The notes under the pieces are model-generated. The model saw only the letters and a program-made list of their open reading frames with translations. It was not told the DNA's origin and ran no database searches. This document shows, one piece after another, positions 1 through 6,607 of a DNA stretch of 8,194 bases. Within the stretch, counting starts at the first letter, position 1. The number at the start of each line of letters is the position of its first letter. The stretch covers positions 1-8,194 of the forward strand of contig JAKAQQ010000025.1 of NCBI GenBank assembly GCA_021819635.1, read 5' to 3'. Made by a program: the position numbers and the translations under genes. This stretch comes from Pseudomonadota bacterium. Its GTDB lineage: Bacteria > Pseudomonadota > Gammaproteobacteria > JAKAQQ01.

Positions 1-87
1 GGGAACTTTGGCGGGCTGCGACCGCGCCGCGGCGACGGACAGCACGCAGAGGCACAGGATCAAGGAGAGAGAGAGAAGAGTCTTCAC
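1..87 (-). CDS. N-terminus of an exported protein (partial, runs off window)
   Basis: Only the first 29 codons are present. Translation from a GTG at 85-87 gives MKTLLSLSLILCLCVL followed by SVAAARSQPAKVP: a short basic n-region, a leucine-rich hydrophobic core and a small-residue AAA/ARS region, which is a typical Sec signal peptide. There is no clear lipobox. The start is fixed by a strong Shine-Dalgarno GAGGAGG (94-100, minus strand) six bases upstream of the GTG; no ATG lies nearby. A good sigma70-like promoter stands at 136-164, giving a leader of about 40 nt. The gene lies 130 bp downstream of the TonB receptor in the same direction but has its own promoter and follows a hairpin, so it is probably transcribed separately. 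The mature protein is outside the window and its function cannot be stated. It is too short for standard ORF cut-offs but well supported by RBS, promoter and signal sequence. Confidence 0.8.
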   Translation of the reverse strand, partial: MKTLLSLSLILCLCVLSVAAARSQPAKVP

Positions 88-135
88 GGCAAACCTCCTC
101 ACGCAAGGTGAAAAAAAGTTGCCTTGTCAGTCTCA

Positions 136-164
136 ATGTTAGGAGTCCCCCGCCGCCTTGTCAA
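136..164 (-). promoter_or_regulatory. sigma70-like promoter of the exported-protein gene
   Basis: On the minus strand a perfect -35 TTGACA (159-164) is followed by exactly 17 bases and TAACAT (136-141), a 4/6 match to TATAAT with the important first TA and last T kept. The predicted start of transcription is near 129, about 42 nt before the GTG at 87. The -35 lies in the loop of a GC-rich hairpin (146-177) just downstream of the TonB receptor gene. Confidence 0.65.
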
Positions 165-177
165 GCGGCCCGGGGGA

Positions 178-208
178 AACCCGCTCCACCCATGGGGTGG
201 AGCGGGTT
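178..208 (-). terminator. strong hairpin after the TonB receptor gene
   Basis: Perfect 14-bp inverted repeat (178-191 pairing with 195-208) with a 3-nt loop, beginning 11 bases after the receptor stop codon. The following minus-strand bases start with only TTT and then C's, so it is not a textbook U-tract terminator. A second, bulged hairpin (146-177; 7 bp, 2-nt bulge, 4 bp) follows directly. Together they probably end or stabilise the receptor mRNA. The base pairing is seen; the termination role is inferred. Confidence 0.6.
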
Positions 209-219
209 CGCCGTCGGTT

Positions 220-3087
220 TCAGAACCGGTAACTGAAGCCGAGTTTGAAGAAGCGGCCGATGATACCCGCTTCGTTGTAGGTGGGGTTGTAGTTCGTCGC
301 CGCGTAGTCGATCGGATCGAAAGACGGCAGCCGGTCGGTCAGGTTGTCGATCCCGCCAAAGACCGTGAGCCCGTGGAGGACACTGTCAAGACGGTAGCGG
401 GCGTTCAGGTTGATGTAGGTGAAGGAGGGCATCCGGCAATCGGCGGGGAGGTTGGCTCCCGAGGGCGTGGCCGTCGAGAAGCAGGTTTGGCTCGTGCCCG
501 GCCCGGTGAGGTCTGGGACACTCATGTAGAGCCCGCTGACGTAGTAGACGCTCACCGTCACGCTTCCCGGGCCATAGCTCAGGGTCGTGGCCCAGTTCCC
601 ACGCGTCCGCGGAGTCCCCGCGCCCGACGAGAGGATGTACGGACCCTGCGTTCCCACCATGTTCACGAGAGGTCCACCCTCACTCAGGCTCTCCTCGAAG
701 GACGTCAGCCGGGTCACGTGGATCACGCTGCTCAGGCCGAATCCCGAGCTGAACGCGTGGTAGAAATGCGCTCCGAAATCGATCCCGCCGGTCCGCACTT
801 CGCCCTGGTTGACGTAAGGCGCGGAGACGGCCACCGGCTTCGGGGGAAGGTTGGGGAAGTTCGGGTCCGGGGTGTCGGTCACCAGCGAGTAGCCCGGGGG
901 AATCGGGGTGCCCGCGAAGTAATCGTTGAGCGCAACGGACGGATCTTCCTCCGAAATCACGCCCTGAAGGAGGATGTTGTAGTAGTCGACCGAAACGCTG
1001 AAGTTATGAACCGGAGAGATCACGATGCCGTAGCTGTAGCTCCGTGCCCGCTCGGGCTGGACGTTCGGATTGCCGATGGCGTTGAGCTCGAGGGCGTAGG
1101 GCTGGACGTAGCCGTCGTTGTTGTGCGCCGCAACATAGGCAGGGGGAAGCGTGTAGGTGACGAACCCCGAGGAGGAGCTTGATCCGTTCTCGGCAAAGCT
1201 CGGAGCGCGGAACGCCGTGGCGTAGGTGCCGCGGAGGGCAACCTGACGGATCGGGCGGTAAATGATTCCGAACTTGTGGGTGAAGGCGTGGCCGAAATCG
1301 GAGAAGTCGTCTTCACGTCCCGAGATGTCGGCGTTCAGGCGCCCGAAGGTGCGCGAGCGCAGAAGCGGGAGGTTCAACTGCGCGTAGTAGGCCGCCACGT
1401 TGTGGAAGCCGACGTAGTGCGCGTTGCCCAGGCCCTGATAGTTGTTGGTCGGGTTGAACGAGGGCGTGTTCTGTGCGTCGTAACGCCACTGCACACCCAC
1501 GGCCACACCCGCGCGCCCCCCCGGCAGTCTGAGGAACGAGGGGAAGCCATCGACTTGGGCGCCCAGCACGTCCATGTCGGTGGTGCCCTGAACCTGGTCG
1601 AGCGGCGCAAGAGCCTGAAGGACCTGCGCGCTGTTCGACGCGGGATTGACAAAGCTGTAGGCGCCGGTCTGGACGTCCTGGAGAAGCTGGTTGCTGTTGA
1701 TGAAGCCTCCGAGATCCTCCATGAGCCACGTGTGGTTGATCACGCCGTAGACGTGGTACTGCCAGTTGGTGCTCAGCTGCCCCTTGGCGTTAATCCCGAT
1801 GCGCAGGTTGTGGTTGACGTAGGTGCTGAAGGCCGGGATGTCCCCAAAGGCGTAGTTGATGAGCGCGTACTTGCCTTGCGACGCGTAGGGATCGTTCGGG
1901 TTGAGCTGACCGTTGGCCAGCGTCGGGGGAAGGGCAAGGGACGCCGTGTTCAGAGGGGTGAAATTCTGGATCTGGGACGGGGCGCCGGAGAAGGTGGTGC
2001 GAACCTGCGAGTAGAGGGCGTTGAGGTAGACCCGGTTGGTGCCGCGGAGCTTGAAGGTCACCCGGCCGTCGAGAGCAAGCCGCGTCTGCTGGGGATGTAT
2101 GACCACGTCCTGGGCGTAGAGGTTCTGAGAGCAGTATGTCCCGACGCCCGGGGTCGTGACTTGGGTGCTGCCCGGGCCGCAGGCCCGGAGGGGCTGGAAC
2201 AGCGTCCCGGGGATCTGCGATCCGGTCAGGAGATTGCCGCCGGTCACGGTGGCGGGCGCGACCGAGCCGTAGATCGAGCCGCTGTCGAGGGCGGGGTTGC
2301 CGCCTTGGTTGTTCAGGCCGCCGATGGAACTGAGATTGGCGGTGTCGAAGGGGAACGGGCGTTCGTTGCTGAAGATCGCCTGGTTGTTCTGGTATTCGAG
2401 GTCAAGATAGGCGTTGTAGCCCTGACGGCGCAGGCTGCCCGTCCCGCTGATGACGTCGATACGGGTGAGCTCCCCTCCCCCGTGCTCGGCCCAGCCGCCC
2501 TCGGCCGTGATCCGGGTTCCCCGGTAGGTGGGGTAGAGAATGATGTTGACCACGCCCGCGATCGCGCTCGAGCCGTAGAGGGACGAGGCGCTGTCGCTCA
2601 GAACCTGGATCTGCTTGACGGCGTTCAGCGGAATGCTGTTGAGATCCACGAAGGAGCGGACACCGTCGTCGTCAAGGGCGTACGGGGCCGCGCGGTGCCC
2701 GTCGATGAGGACAAGCGTGCCGCTCACCTTGAGTGCGTGCAAGGCGACACCGGAGGCCCCGGCCGCGAAGCCCGCCGTAAAGGAGTTGGGGATCGTTCCG
2801 CTGTTGTTGCCCGAGAGGTGGCGGAGCACCTGGGAAATGGTCGTAAAGCCCTGGGCCTTGATTTGCTTGGCCGTGATGACCTCGACAGGCGAGGCAATGA
2901 CCACGCTCGAGCGGGGAATGGCCGAACCCGTGACCGTGATCTTCTGCAGGGCGGTGGACGACGTCGACGAAGACGCGGTCCCGCTGGCCCGGGCGACCGG
3001 GGCCGCAAGAAGACACGTGAGCCCCAGGGCGAGCGCCGCCCCAAGACCCCCGGCGTTGCGGAAACGGTGGAGAGAGTGTTTGTTCAT
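220..3087 (-). CDS. TonB-dependent outer-membrane receptor
   Basis: The 955-residue product has a signal peptide at 1-34 (hydrophobic core then VARA|SG), a TonB-box-like ITVTGS at 50-55, a plug domain at about 57-185 with the hallmarks TLVLIDGHR (124-132) and LYGSSAIAGVVNIIL (170-184), then a long beta-barrel ending in LGFSYRF with the terminal aromatic residue expected for Bam-dependent insertion. Such receptors import iron complexes, cobalamin, saccharides or peptides using TonB-ExbBD energy; the ligand cannot be read from sequence. Two close cysteine pairs lie in presumed surface loops (ACGPG...TYCS and QTCFS...ADCRM) and may form disulfides. I chose the ATG at 3085-3087 over the GTG 27 codons upstream: it starts the signal peptide cleanly, and the GTG lies only about 9 nt from the predicted transcription start with no Shine-Dalgarno. 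GGGAGG at 3101-3106 is 13 nt from the ATG, a long spacing. No TonB, ExbB, regulator or periplasmic partner is adjacent. Confidence 0.95.
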   Translation of the reverse strand: MNKHSLHRFRNAGGLGAALALGLTCLLAAPVARASGTASSSTSSTALQKITVTGSAIPRSSVVIASPVEVITAKQIKAQGFTTISQVLRHLSGNNSGTIPNSFTAGFAAGASGVALHALKVSGTLVLIDGHRAAPYALDDDGVRSFVDLNSIPLNAVKQIQVLSDSASSLYGSSAIAGVVNIILYPTYRGTRITAEGGWAEHGGGELTRIDVISGTGSLRRQGYNAYLDLEYQNNQAIFSNERPFPFDTANLSSIGGLNNQGGNPALDSGSIYGSVAPATVTGGNLLTGSQIPGTLFQPLRACGPGSTQVTTPGVGTYCSQNLYAQDVVIHPQQTRLALDGRVTFKLRGTNRVYLNALYSQVRTTFSGAPSQIQNFTPLNTASLALPPTLANGQLNPNDPYASQGKYALINYAFGDIPAFSTYVNHNLRIGINAKGQLSTNWQYHVYGVINHTWLMEDLGGFINSNQLLQDVQTGAYSFVNPASNSAQVLQALAPLDQVQGTTDMDVLGAQVDGFPSFLRLPGGRAGVAVGVQWRYDAQNTPSFNPTNNYQGLGNAHYVGFHNVAAYYAQLNLPLLRSRTFGRLNADISGREDDFSDFGHAFTHKFGIIYRPIRQVALRGTYATAFRAPSFAENGSSSSSGFVTYTLPPAYVAAHNNDGYVQPYALELNAIGNPNVQPERARSYSYGIVISPVHNFSVSVDYYNILLQGVISEEDPSVALNDYFAGTPIPPGYSLVTDTPDPNFPNLPPKPVAVSAPYVNQGEVRTGGIDFGAHFYHAFSSGFGLSSVIHVTRLTSFEESLSEGGPLVNMVGTQGPYILSSGAGTPRTRGNWATTLSYGPGSVTVSVYYVSGLYMSVPDLTGPGTSQTCFSTATPSGANLPADCRMPSFTYINLNARYRLDSVLHGLTVFGGIDNLTDRLPSFDPIDYAATNYNPTYNEAGIIGRFFKLGFSYRF

Positions 3088-3183
3088 ATTTCTTTCATGA
3101 CCTCCCGACGACAGGGGAACTGACGGTTGAAGTTGAACACTGGACAAGGCGGAGGCCAAGGCCACCACCTTTCACCAGCGCAC

Positions 3184-3213
3184 AATATAACGTGCGCGCG
3201 TCACCGCTGTCCA
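3184..3213 (-). promoter_or_regulatory. sigma70-like promoter of the TonB receptor gene
   Basis: On the minus strand TGGACA (3208-3213, 5/6 to consensus) is followed by an 18-base spacer and TATATT (3184-3189, 5/6). The predicted start is near 3177, giving a leader of about 90 nt before the ATG at 3087. The -35 overlaps a small inverted repeat (CTGTC at 3207-3211 and GACAG at 3220-3224), which could be an operator. No Fur-box-like sequence was recognised. Confidence 0.6.
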
Positions 3214-3448
3214 GAATAAGACAGGGTCCATGACGGGACCGCCCTGAAGCGCCCGCCCCGTCCTGGTCCCACCCCCTTTATCCCACCCCCCGGCGGCCGG
3301 TTCGGAACGTCGACGGCACCGCCGGCGACCGCGAGCCGCGCCACCGCGGCAACACCCGGGCAAGCCCGGGCGGCAACCGGGCGGGAGGAGTAAGGGAAAC
3401 GATTGCATTGAGAGGGACGGAAGGCCACAGCCCCGGGGGGCGACGAGC

Positions 3449-3471
3449 CCGGGGGGCGCAGCGCCCCCCGG
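3449..3471. repeat. very GC-rich perfect hairpin
   Basis: CCGGGGGGCGC (3449-3459) and its exact reverse complement (3461-3471) flank a single base. A related CCCCGGGGGGCG stretch lies just left at 3431-3442. The hairpin is about 25 bases past the end of the phzF remnant, almost the same distance as a C/G hairpin (6568-6582) from the stop of the intact phzF, so it may be the remnant's former terminator. No U-tract follows on either strand. Confidence 0.45.
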
Positions 3472-3494
3472 CGCCGTTGCATCCGCCAAGCCGG

Positions 3495-3830
3495 GGAGAG
3501 GTTCCGTCCAGGGAGCGGACCCGACGATCGTCCCGAAGGCAGAGGCAGGCGCGGCCCGCGATCCCTGCCCGAGCCTCCGCCCCCAGCAGGGGGCGAGCGC
3601 GCAGCGGGCGGGGCCCGTCGCCGGATCCTCGGGAATGCCGAGGGCGGGGGCAAAGAAACGGTACACGACGCCGGCCGTCTTCCTGCGGCCGGTCAAGCAA
3701 GGCCCACGGAAACCAAGGGCCGCAAGCCCCCCCCTCCTCCGGCCCCCGTGAAGAGCGGACGACCTCCTCGCCGGCAAAGGACCGCAAGACCTCGTCACCG
3801 CAGGCCAGAAGCGCCTCGGAATCCTCCCCG
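3495..3830 (-). pseudogene. phzF-family pseudogene (C-terminal half, duplicated)
   Basis: This stretch is a degraded copy of the 3' half of the phzF-family gene at 6608-7438, in the same orientation. In one aligned 96-base block (3593-3688 against 6798-6893) I count 8 mismatches and no gaps. The homologous protein segment starts at [12 protein letters not shown] (EDPEALLAYGDD in the intact copy) and later reads [16 protein letters not shown]. It is broken in several ways. A run of eight C's (3727-3734; seven C/A bases in the intact gene) shifts the frame. A nearby +1/-1 pair (extra A near 3775, lost G near 3790) garbles a few residues. About 78 bp are missing near 3580, and no stop matches the intact one. 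The conserved GSAH motif reads GPAR. The first roughly 135 codons are absent; sequence beyond 3831 does not match. It cannot encode a functional enzyme. Confidence 0.8.
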
Positions 3831-4044
3831 GTGCAAACCCTCCCCCCGTTCAACGTCTGGCTGCGCGCACGGCGGACCGTAGGCAGGCCTTGGCAGAAAA
3901 CGAGCGGAGGGGCTTGGGGAAGGTTCCGCCTCTCGGCGGCGGGAACCCGTCGGGAGCGGCCGGTCCTGGGAGAGGCGGGCGCGTAACCCCGCGAGGATGA
4001 AGGTCCGACCACCGCCGACAAGGGGGCGGTCCCGGACGTCGCCA
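3831..4044. other. unassigned intergenic stretch
   Basis: Between the phzF remnant and the hairpin after the GAF-protein gene I find no coding signal in any frame: the open frames have arginine- and proline-rich composition typical of unselected high-GC DNA, no Shine-Dalgarno, and no similarity to the 5' half of the intact phzF that would be expected here if the duplication had been complete. With the remnant and the region 3214-3494, this makes roughly 900 bp without an intact gene. Confidence 0.5.
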
Positions 4045-4072
4045 CGGGCGGAAGTCCGTGACGTTCCGCCCG
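4045..4072 (-). terminator. hairpin after the GAF membrane-protein gene
   Basis: CGGGCGGAA (4045-4053) pairs with TTCCGCCCG (4064-4072) over a 10-base loop that can itself pair GTC with GAC. It starts five bases past the stop codon at 4077. No T-run follows on the minus strand, so termination is inferred from position and stem strength only. Confidence 0.5.
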
Positions 4073-4076
4073 CGCG

Positions 4077-5885
4077 TCACGCGGGTCGCGGAGATGCGGC
4101 CGATCGCGGCGAAGCACCGTAGGCCGGACGTCCCTTCCCCTCCCCCTCCGCCCGCAGCGCGAGGAGCGCGGACCCCACCTCGTGGGCCGCACGGGCGAGG
4201 AAATCGGTCTCCTCCTCAGAGTAGCGGCCGCCGGGGCGGGGGCCTATGACGAAGAGGGCGTAGGGACGCCCGCGGAGAACGAAGGGGAGCGCCAGTCCGT
4301 CCCCGAGGGCGCTCGCCCGCCCGTGGAGATCGAGAGGGCTCCGGCGCGCCCGCAAGCGTACGAGCGCCGGATCGTCGGTGTCGAGGCGGGGAGGAAACAC
4401 GGCGTCGCCGTCCGGGAAGCGCGACCTCAGAAGGAGCGCCTCCCCGTCGGCCTCGTAGCAGGCGGCGCGTTCGCCTCCCGAACAAAGCGCGAAGACCCGC
4501 GCCGCACGCTCCAGGAGGACCTCCGGATCCTCAATGTAGCCGACGTCGTGGGCAAACTCGAGAAGCTCCTGCCGCGAGCGGTACTCGCGCCGGAAGAAGA
4601 CGCGTTCGACGAGGCGCTCGATCCGGCGCGAAAGGCGGTGAAAAAAGATCCCGAGAAGAAGCGGGACCCCGATCTCAAACGCGAGATCGGCCCCACGCGG
4701 AACGGCGCTCCGCTCGATCACGTTCTCCACAAAGGCAAAGAGGCCCACGACCGTCGCCATGAAGACCGCGAAGACGAGCGCCCGACTCACGACCAGGCGA
4801 ACCTCGACGAGCCGCTGGCGCAGGAGGACGTAGGCGTAGAGTCCGACGATCGACGAGGCAAGGAGCGAGGAGCACGTGTCGAGAACGTCATGGAGGACAC
4901 CCCGTGCCGGATGGAACGTGACCCACAGGACGCATCCCAGATCGAGGATAAGAAGGACGGCCGCCAGGAGCAGCCAACGCAGGCGGAGGCGGAGGTCGCG
5001 ACCGGCACGGCCGTACCCGCGCACGAGATCACGGACGATCACGAGAATCTGCGCCAAAAAGATCGTTCCGACCAGGATCCCGATCGTGCGGTCGGCCGTG
5101 AGCGAAAGGAACGGCAGCGAAGCCCCCCAGAGCACCTTCACCACAACCGCCAACTGCAGGACGTAGCCGAGGAGCGCAAGGAGGAGGTAGAGAAGGTCCC
5201 GCCCGTGGAGGAAGCGGACACGATGCCCGAGAAGCGTGCGCACGCTCAGGTAAAGGCCGATGTAAAACGTGGAAGCAGTAAAGAGCACGATCAGGAACAG
5301 GACGGGAAGGGCTCCCGGTCCGGGCGGCCAGGGAACGATGCCGAGGGCAACGTAGCCGAGCTGCGTCAGAGTCGCCAGCGAGAAACCCCAGGCCGCCCAG
5401 TTGCGTCCCCACCAGAGGGTGAGAATCCCGACGATGAAGAAAACCAATTCGAAAAACACGTCGGCAGCCCACTGGAAGGGACTGCCGAGGCGATCCGCCG
5501 ACAAGCGGACGCTCCGCACGACCACGGAGCGCAAGCCGTGCGCGCCGCGGACGACCATCACCACCGGTCGGTGTCCCGAGACGTTGGCGAGCGCGAGCGC
5601 AAGCCGGGTTGCGAAGGGCTGAAGGGCCAAGGGAACGGTCTCGCCCGCGCGGAGCGGAGAGGGCAGCGCCACCCCGGGACGGGGCTCGATACGGAACACG
5701 CTCCCGCCCCCCAAACTCGTGAAACTGGTGCGGAAAGGCAGGACGCGCGGGTGGGCGAGGATCAGCGCCGCGAGACACACGAGGGCGGCGGCGGTCACCG
5801 TCGCGCGCAGAGAAAAGGCGCCCACGCCCGATCCCGAAGGAGGCCGCCCGTCCCTCTCCCCGGAAGACGGTGCTTCTTGGCCCAT
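4077..5885 (-). CDS. multi-pass membrane sensor protein with C-terminal GAF domain, no output domain
   Basis: The 602-residue inner-membrane protein has: one N-terminal transmembrane helix (about 28-44); an extracytoplasmic segment (about 45-138); about eight to nine further hydrophobic helices (139 to about 418); a basic linker starting RRIERLVERVFFRREY (420-435), a style common just after the membrane block of large sensor kinases; and a GAF domain (about 460-579) with ALPFVLRGRPYALFVIGPR and YSEEETDFLARAAHEVGSALL. GAF domains bind small ligands or mediate dimerisation. No histidine-kinase, GGDEF, EAL or phosphatase domain follows: the protein ends in a low-complexity RPAYGASPRSAASPRPA tail, and no kinase motif is readable in other frames downstream. 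It may therefore signal through a partner not seen here. I chose the ATG at 5883-5885 over an in-frame GTG at 5913-5915: the ATG has GGGGAGG nine bases upstream, and a TAGAAT -10-like box (5919-5924) would start transcription near the GTG. The ligand is unknown. Confidence 0.82.
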   Translation of the reverse strand: MGQEAPSSGERDGRPPSGSGVGAFSLRATVTAAALVCLAALILAHPRVLPFRTSFTSLGGGSVFRIEPRPGVALPSPLRAGETVPLALQPFATRLALALANVSGHRPVVMVVRGAHGLRSVVVRSVRLSADRLGSPFQWAADVFFELVFFIVGILTLWWGRNWAAWGFSLATLTQLGYVALGIVPWPPGPGALPVLFLIVLFTASTFYIGLYLSVRTLLGHRVRFLHGRDLLYLLLALLGYVLQLAVVVKVLWGASLPFLSLTADRTIGILVGTIFLAQILVIVRDLVRGYGRAGRDLRLRLRWLLLAAVLLILDLGCVLWVTFHPARGVLHDVLDTCSSLLASSIVGLYAYVLLRQRLVEVRLVVSRALVFAVFMATVVGLFAFVENVIERSAVPRGADLAFEIGVPLLLGIFFHRLSRRIERLVERVFFRREYRSRQELLEFAHDVGYIEDPEVLLERAARVFALCSGGERAACYEADGEALLLRSRFPDGDAVFPPRLDTDDPALVRLRARRSPLDLHGRASALGDGLALPFVLRGRPYALFVIGPRPGGRYSEEETDFLARAAHEVGSALLALRAEGEGKGRPAYGASPRSAASPRPA

Positions 5886-5918
5886 CCCCAGCACCCTCCC
5901 CGAAAGACGCTCCACCGC

Positions 5919-5924
5919 ATTCTA
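5919..5924 (-). promoter_or_regulatory. possible -10 element of the GAF-protein gene
   Basis: TAGAAT on the minus strand matches TATAAT at 5/6 positions and stands out in very GC-rich DNA. It would give a start near 5912 and a leader of about 27 nt to the ATG at 5885. No convincing -35 is found 16-18 bases upstream, so an activator-dependent promoter or a chance match are both possible. Confidence 0.3.
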
Positions 5925-6013
5925 TCCCGTCCCCCGCAGCGACCATCGCGGGCCCTGAAGTCCGGAACCCTTCGGGCAGGGCGGGAAACCCTCCGGTTGC
6001 ATCAAGCCCCGTT

Positions 6014-6034
6014 CCTCCGGATTCGATCCGGAGG
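6014..6034. terminator. perfect 9-bp hairpin in the phzF/GAF spacer
   Basis: CCTCCGGAT (6014-6022) and ATCCGGAGG (6026-6034) flank the loop TCG. It is symmetric, lacks a U-tract on either strand, and lies in a spacer between a plus-strand gene remnant and the minus-strand GAF gene, so it could act as a bidirectional transcription barrier. The structure is clear; its role is a guess. Confidence 0.35.
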
Positions 6035-6092
6035 CTTCACTTCCGTGGGGAAAAGCGTCGTGCCTGCCTTCCCTGACACCGGTCGGGATCCG

Positions 6093-6300
6093 ATGAGCCG
6101 CCCGCCCCGTCCACGCTGGCGCTCGTTTCCTTCTTCTCTTGGGGCCTCCTTCTCCCCGGTTGCACAAAGGGCTTCGACCCCGCTCGTGCACCCGCCGCCC
6201 CCCCCGGCGACCCCACCTCGCCCTCCGCCCTCGAAGCCCGGCGCGCCCAGGAGCTCGCGGCGCTCCATGCCGTGGAGGCAAAAGATGCCTGCGGACGCGC
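6093..6300 (+). pseudogene. possible frameshifted lipoprotein remnant
   Basis: In the plus frame through 6113 the translation reads TLALVSFFSWGLLLPGC, then TKGFDPARAPAAPPGD and EARRAQELAALHAVEAKDA. This is a hydrophobic signal core, an LPGC lipobox at about 6152-6163, a Pro/Ala-rich spacer and a helical segment: the layout of a bacterial lipoprotein. The frame has no ATG, GTG or TTG before the hydrophobic core and meets a stop at 6074-6076. The only nearby ATG (6093-6095, giving MSRPPRP) is in another frame, so a small indel near 6105-6113 would have to separate them. Coding character fades after about 6300, and no stop terminates a coherent product; other frames (for example around VDTRPAASAGANDTVSIGH, from about 6411) may contain further shifted pieces. 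No good Shine-Dalgarno is seen. It could be chance in high-GC DNA. It is the only coding-like signal in the roughly 720-bp spacer 5886-6607. Confidence 0.35.
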
Positions 6301-6567
6301 GCCGTCCCTACGGGGAAGCGGGAGCCTGCGGCAAAGGGCCCGGAGGAGCCTCGAGCGCACGACGCCGGTTCCGCGTCGAGCCGAAAGCCTGCGCTTCGGG
6401 GGGGGTGGACACGCGCCCCGCGGCCTCCGCCGGAGCCAACGACACGGTCTCCATCGGCCATTCGAAGGGAGACCGAAAATCCGCGACGGTCGTTCCCGGT
6501 CGGAGACGACTTCCGCGGGACTCGGGCGCTCGCTTCCCTGGATCCCACCGGCCCCGGTGCGGGATGC

Positions 6568-6582
6568 GGGGGCTTCGCCCCC
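6568..6582 (-). terminator. hairpin after phzF
   Basis: GGGGGC (6568-6573) pairs with GCCCCC (6577-6582) across a 3-base loop, about 26 bases past the phzF stop. A second small hairpin CACGG/CCGTG (6589-6600) lies between. No U-tract follows, so it may work with Rho or only protect the 3' end. Confidence 0.45.
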
Positions 6583-6607
6583 CGTCCACACGGGGCCGTG
6601 GCGTCCT

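Noticed and set aside
1276..3123. Plus-strand open frame of 615 codons opposite the TonB receptor gene
   Set aside because: Complementary shadow of the receptor: Val/Gly/Arg/Glu-rich with no domain, while the minus strand shows complete receptor motifs.
3088..3168. Extending the TonB receptor to the GTG at 3168
   Set aside because: The extension precedes a clean signal peptide, lacks a Shine-Dalgarno and begins only about nine bases after the predicted transcription start.
3301..3480. GC-rich short repeats as a CRISPR or REP array
   Set aside because: The CCCGGGC/GCCCGGG and CCGGGGGG motifs are short, irregularly spaced palindromes without uniform repeats and spacers; they look like hairpins in very GC-rich intergenic DNA.
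3278..4192. Minus-strand open frame of 304 codons as a gene
   Set aside because: It crosses the end of the GAF gene and only a short middle part resembles PhzF, in a frame that breaks at a C-run; it is better explained as pseudogene plus noncoding DNA.
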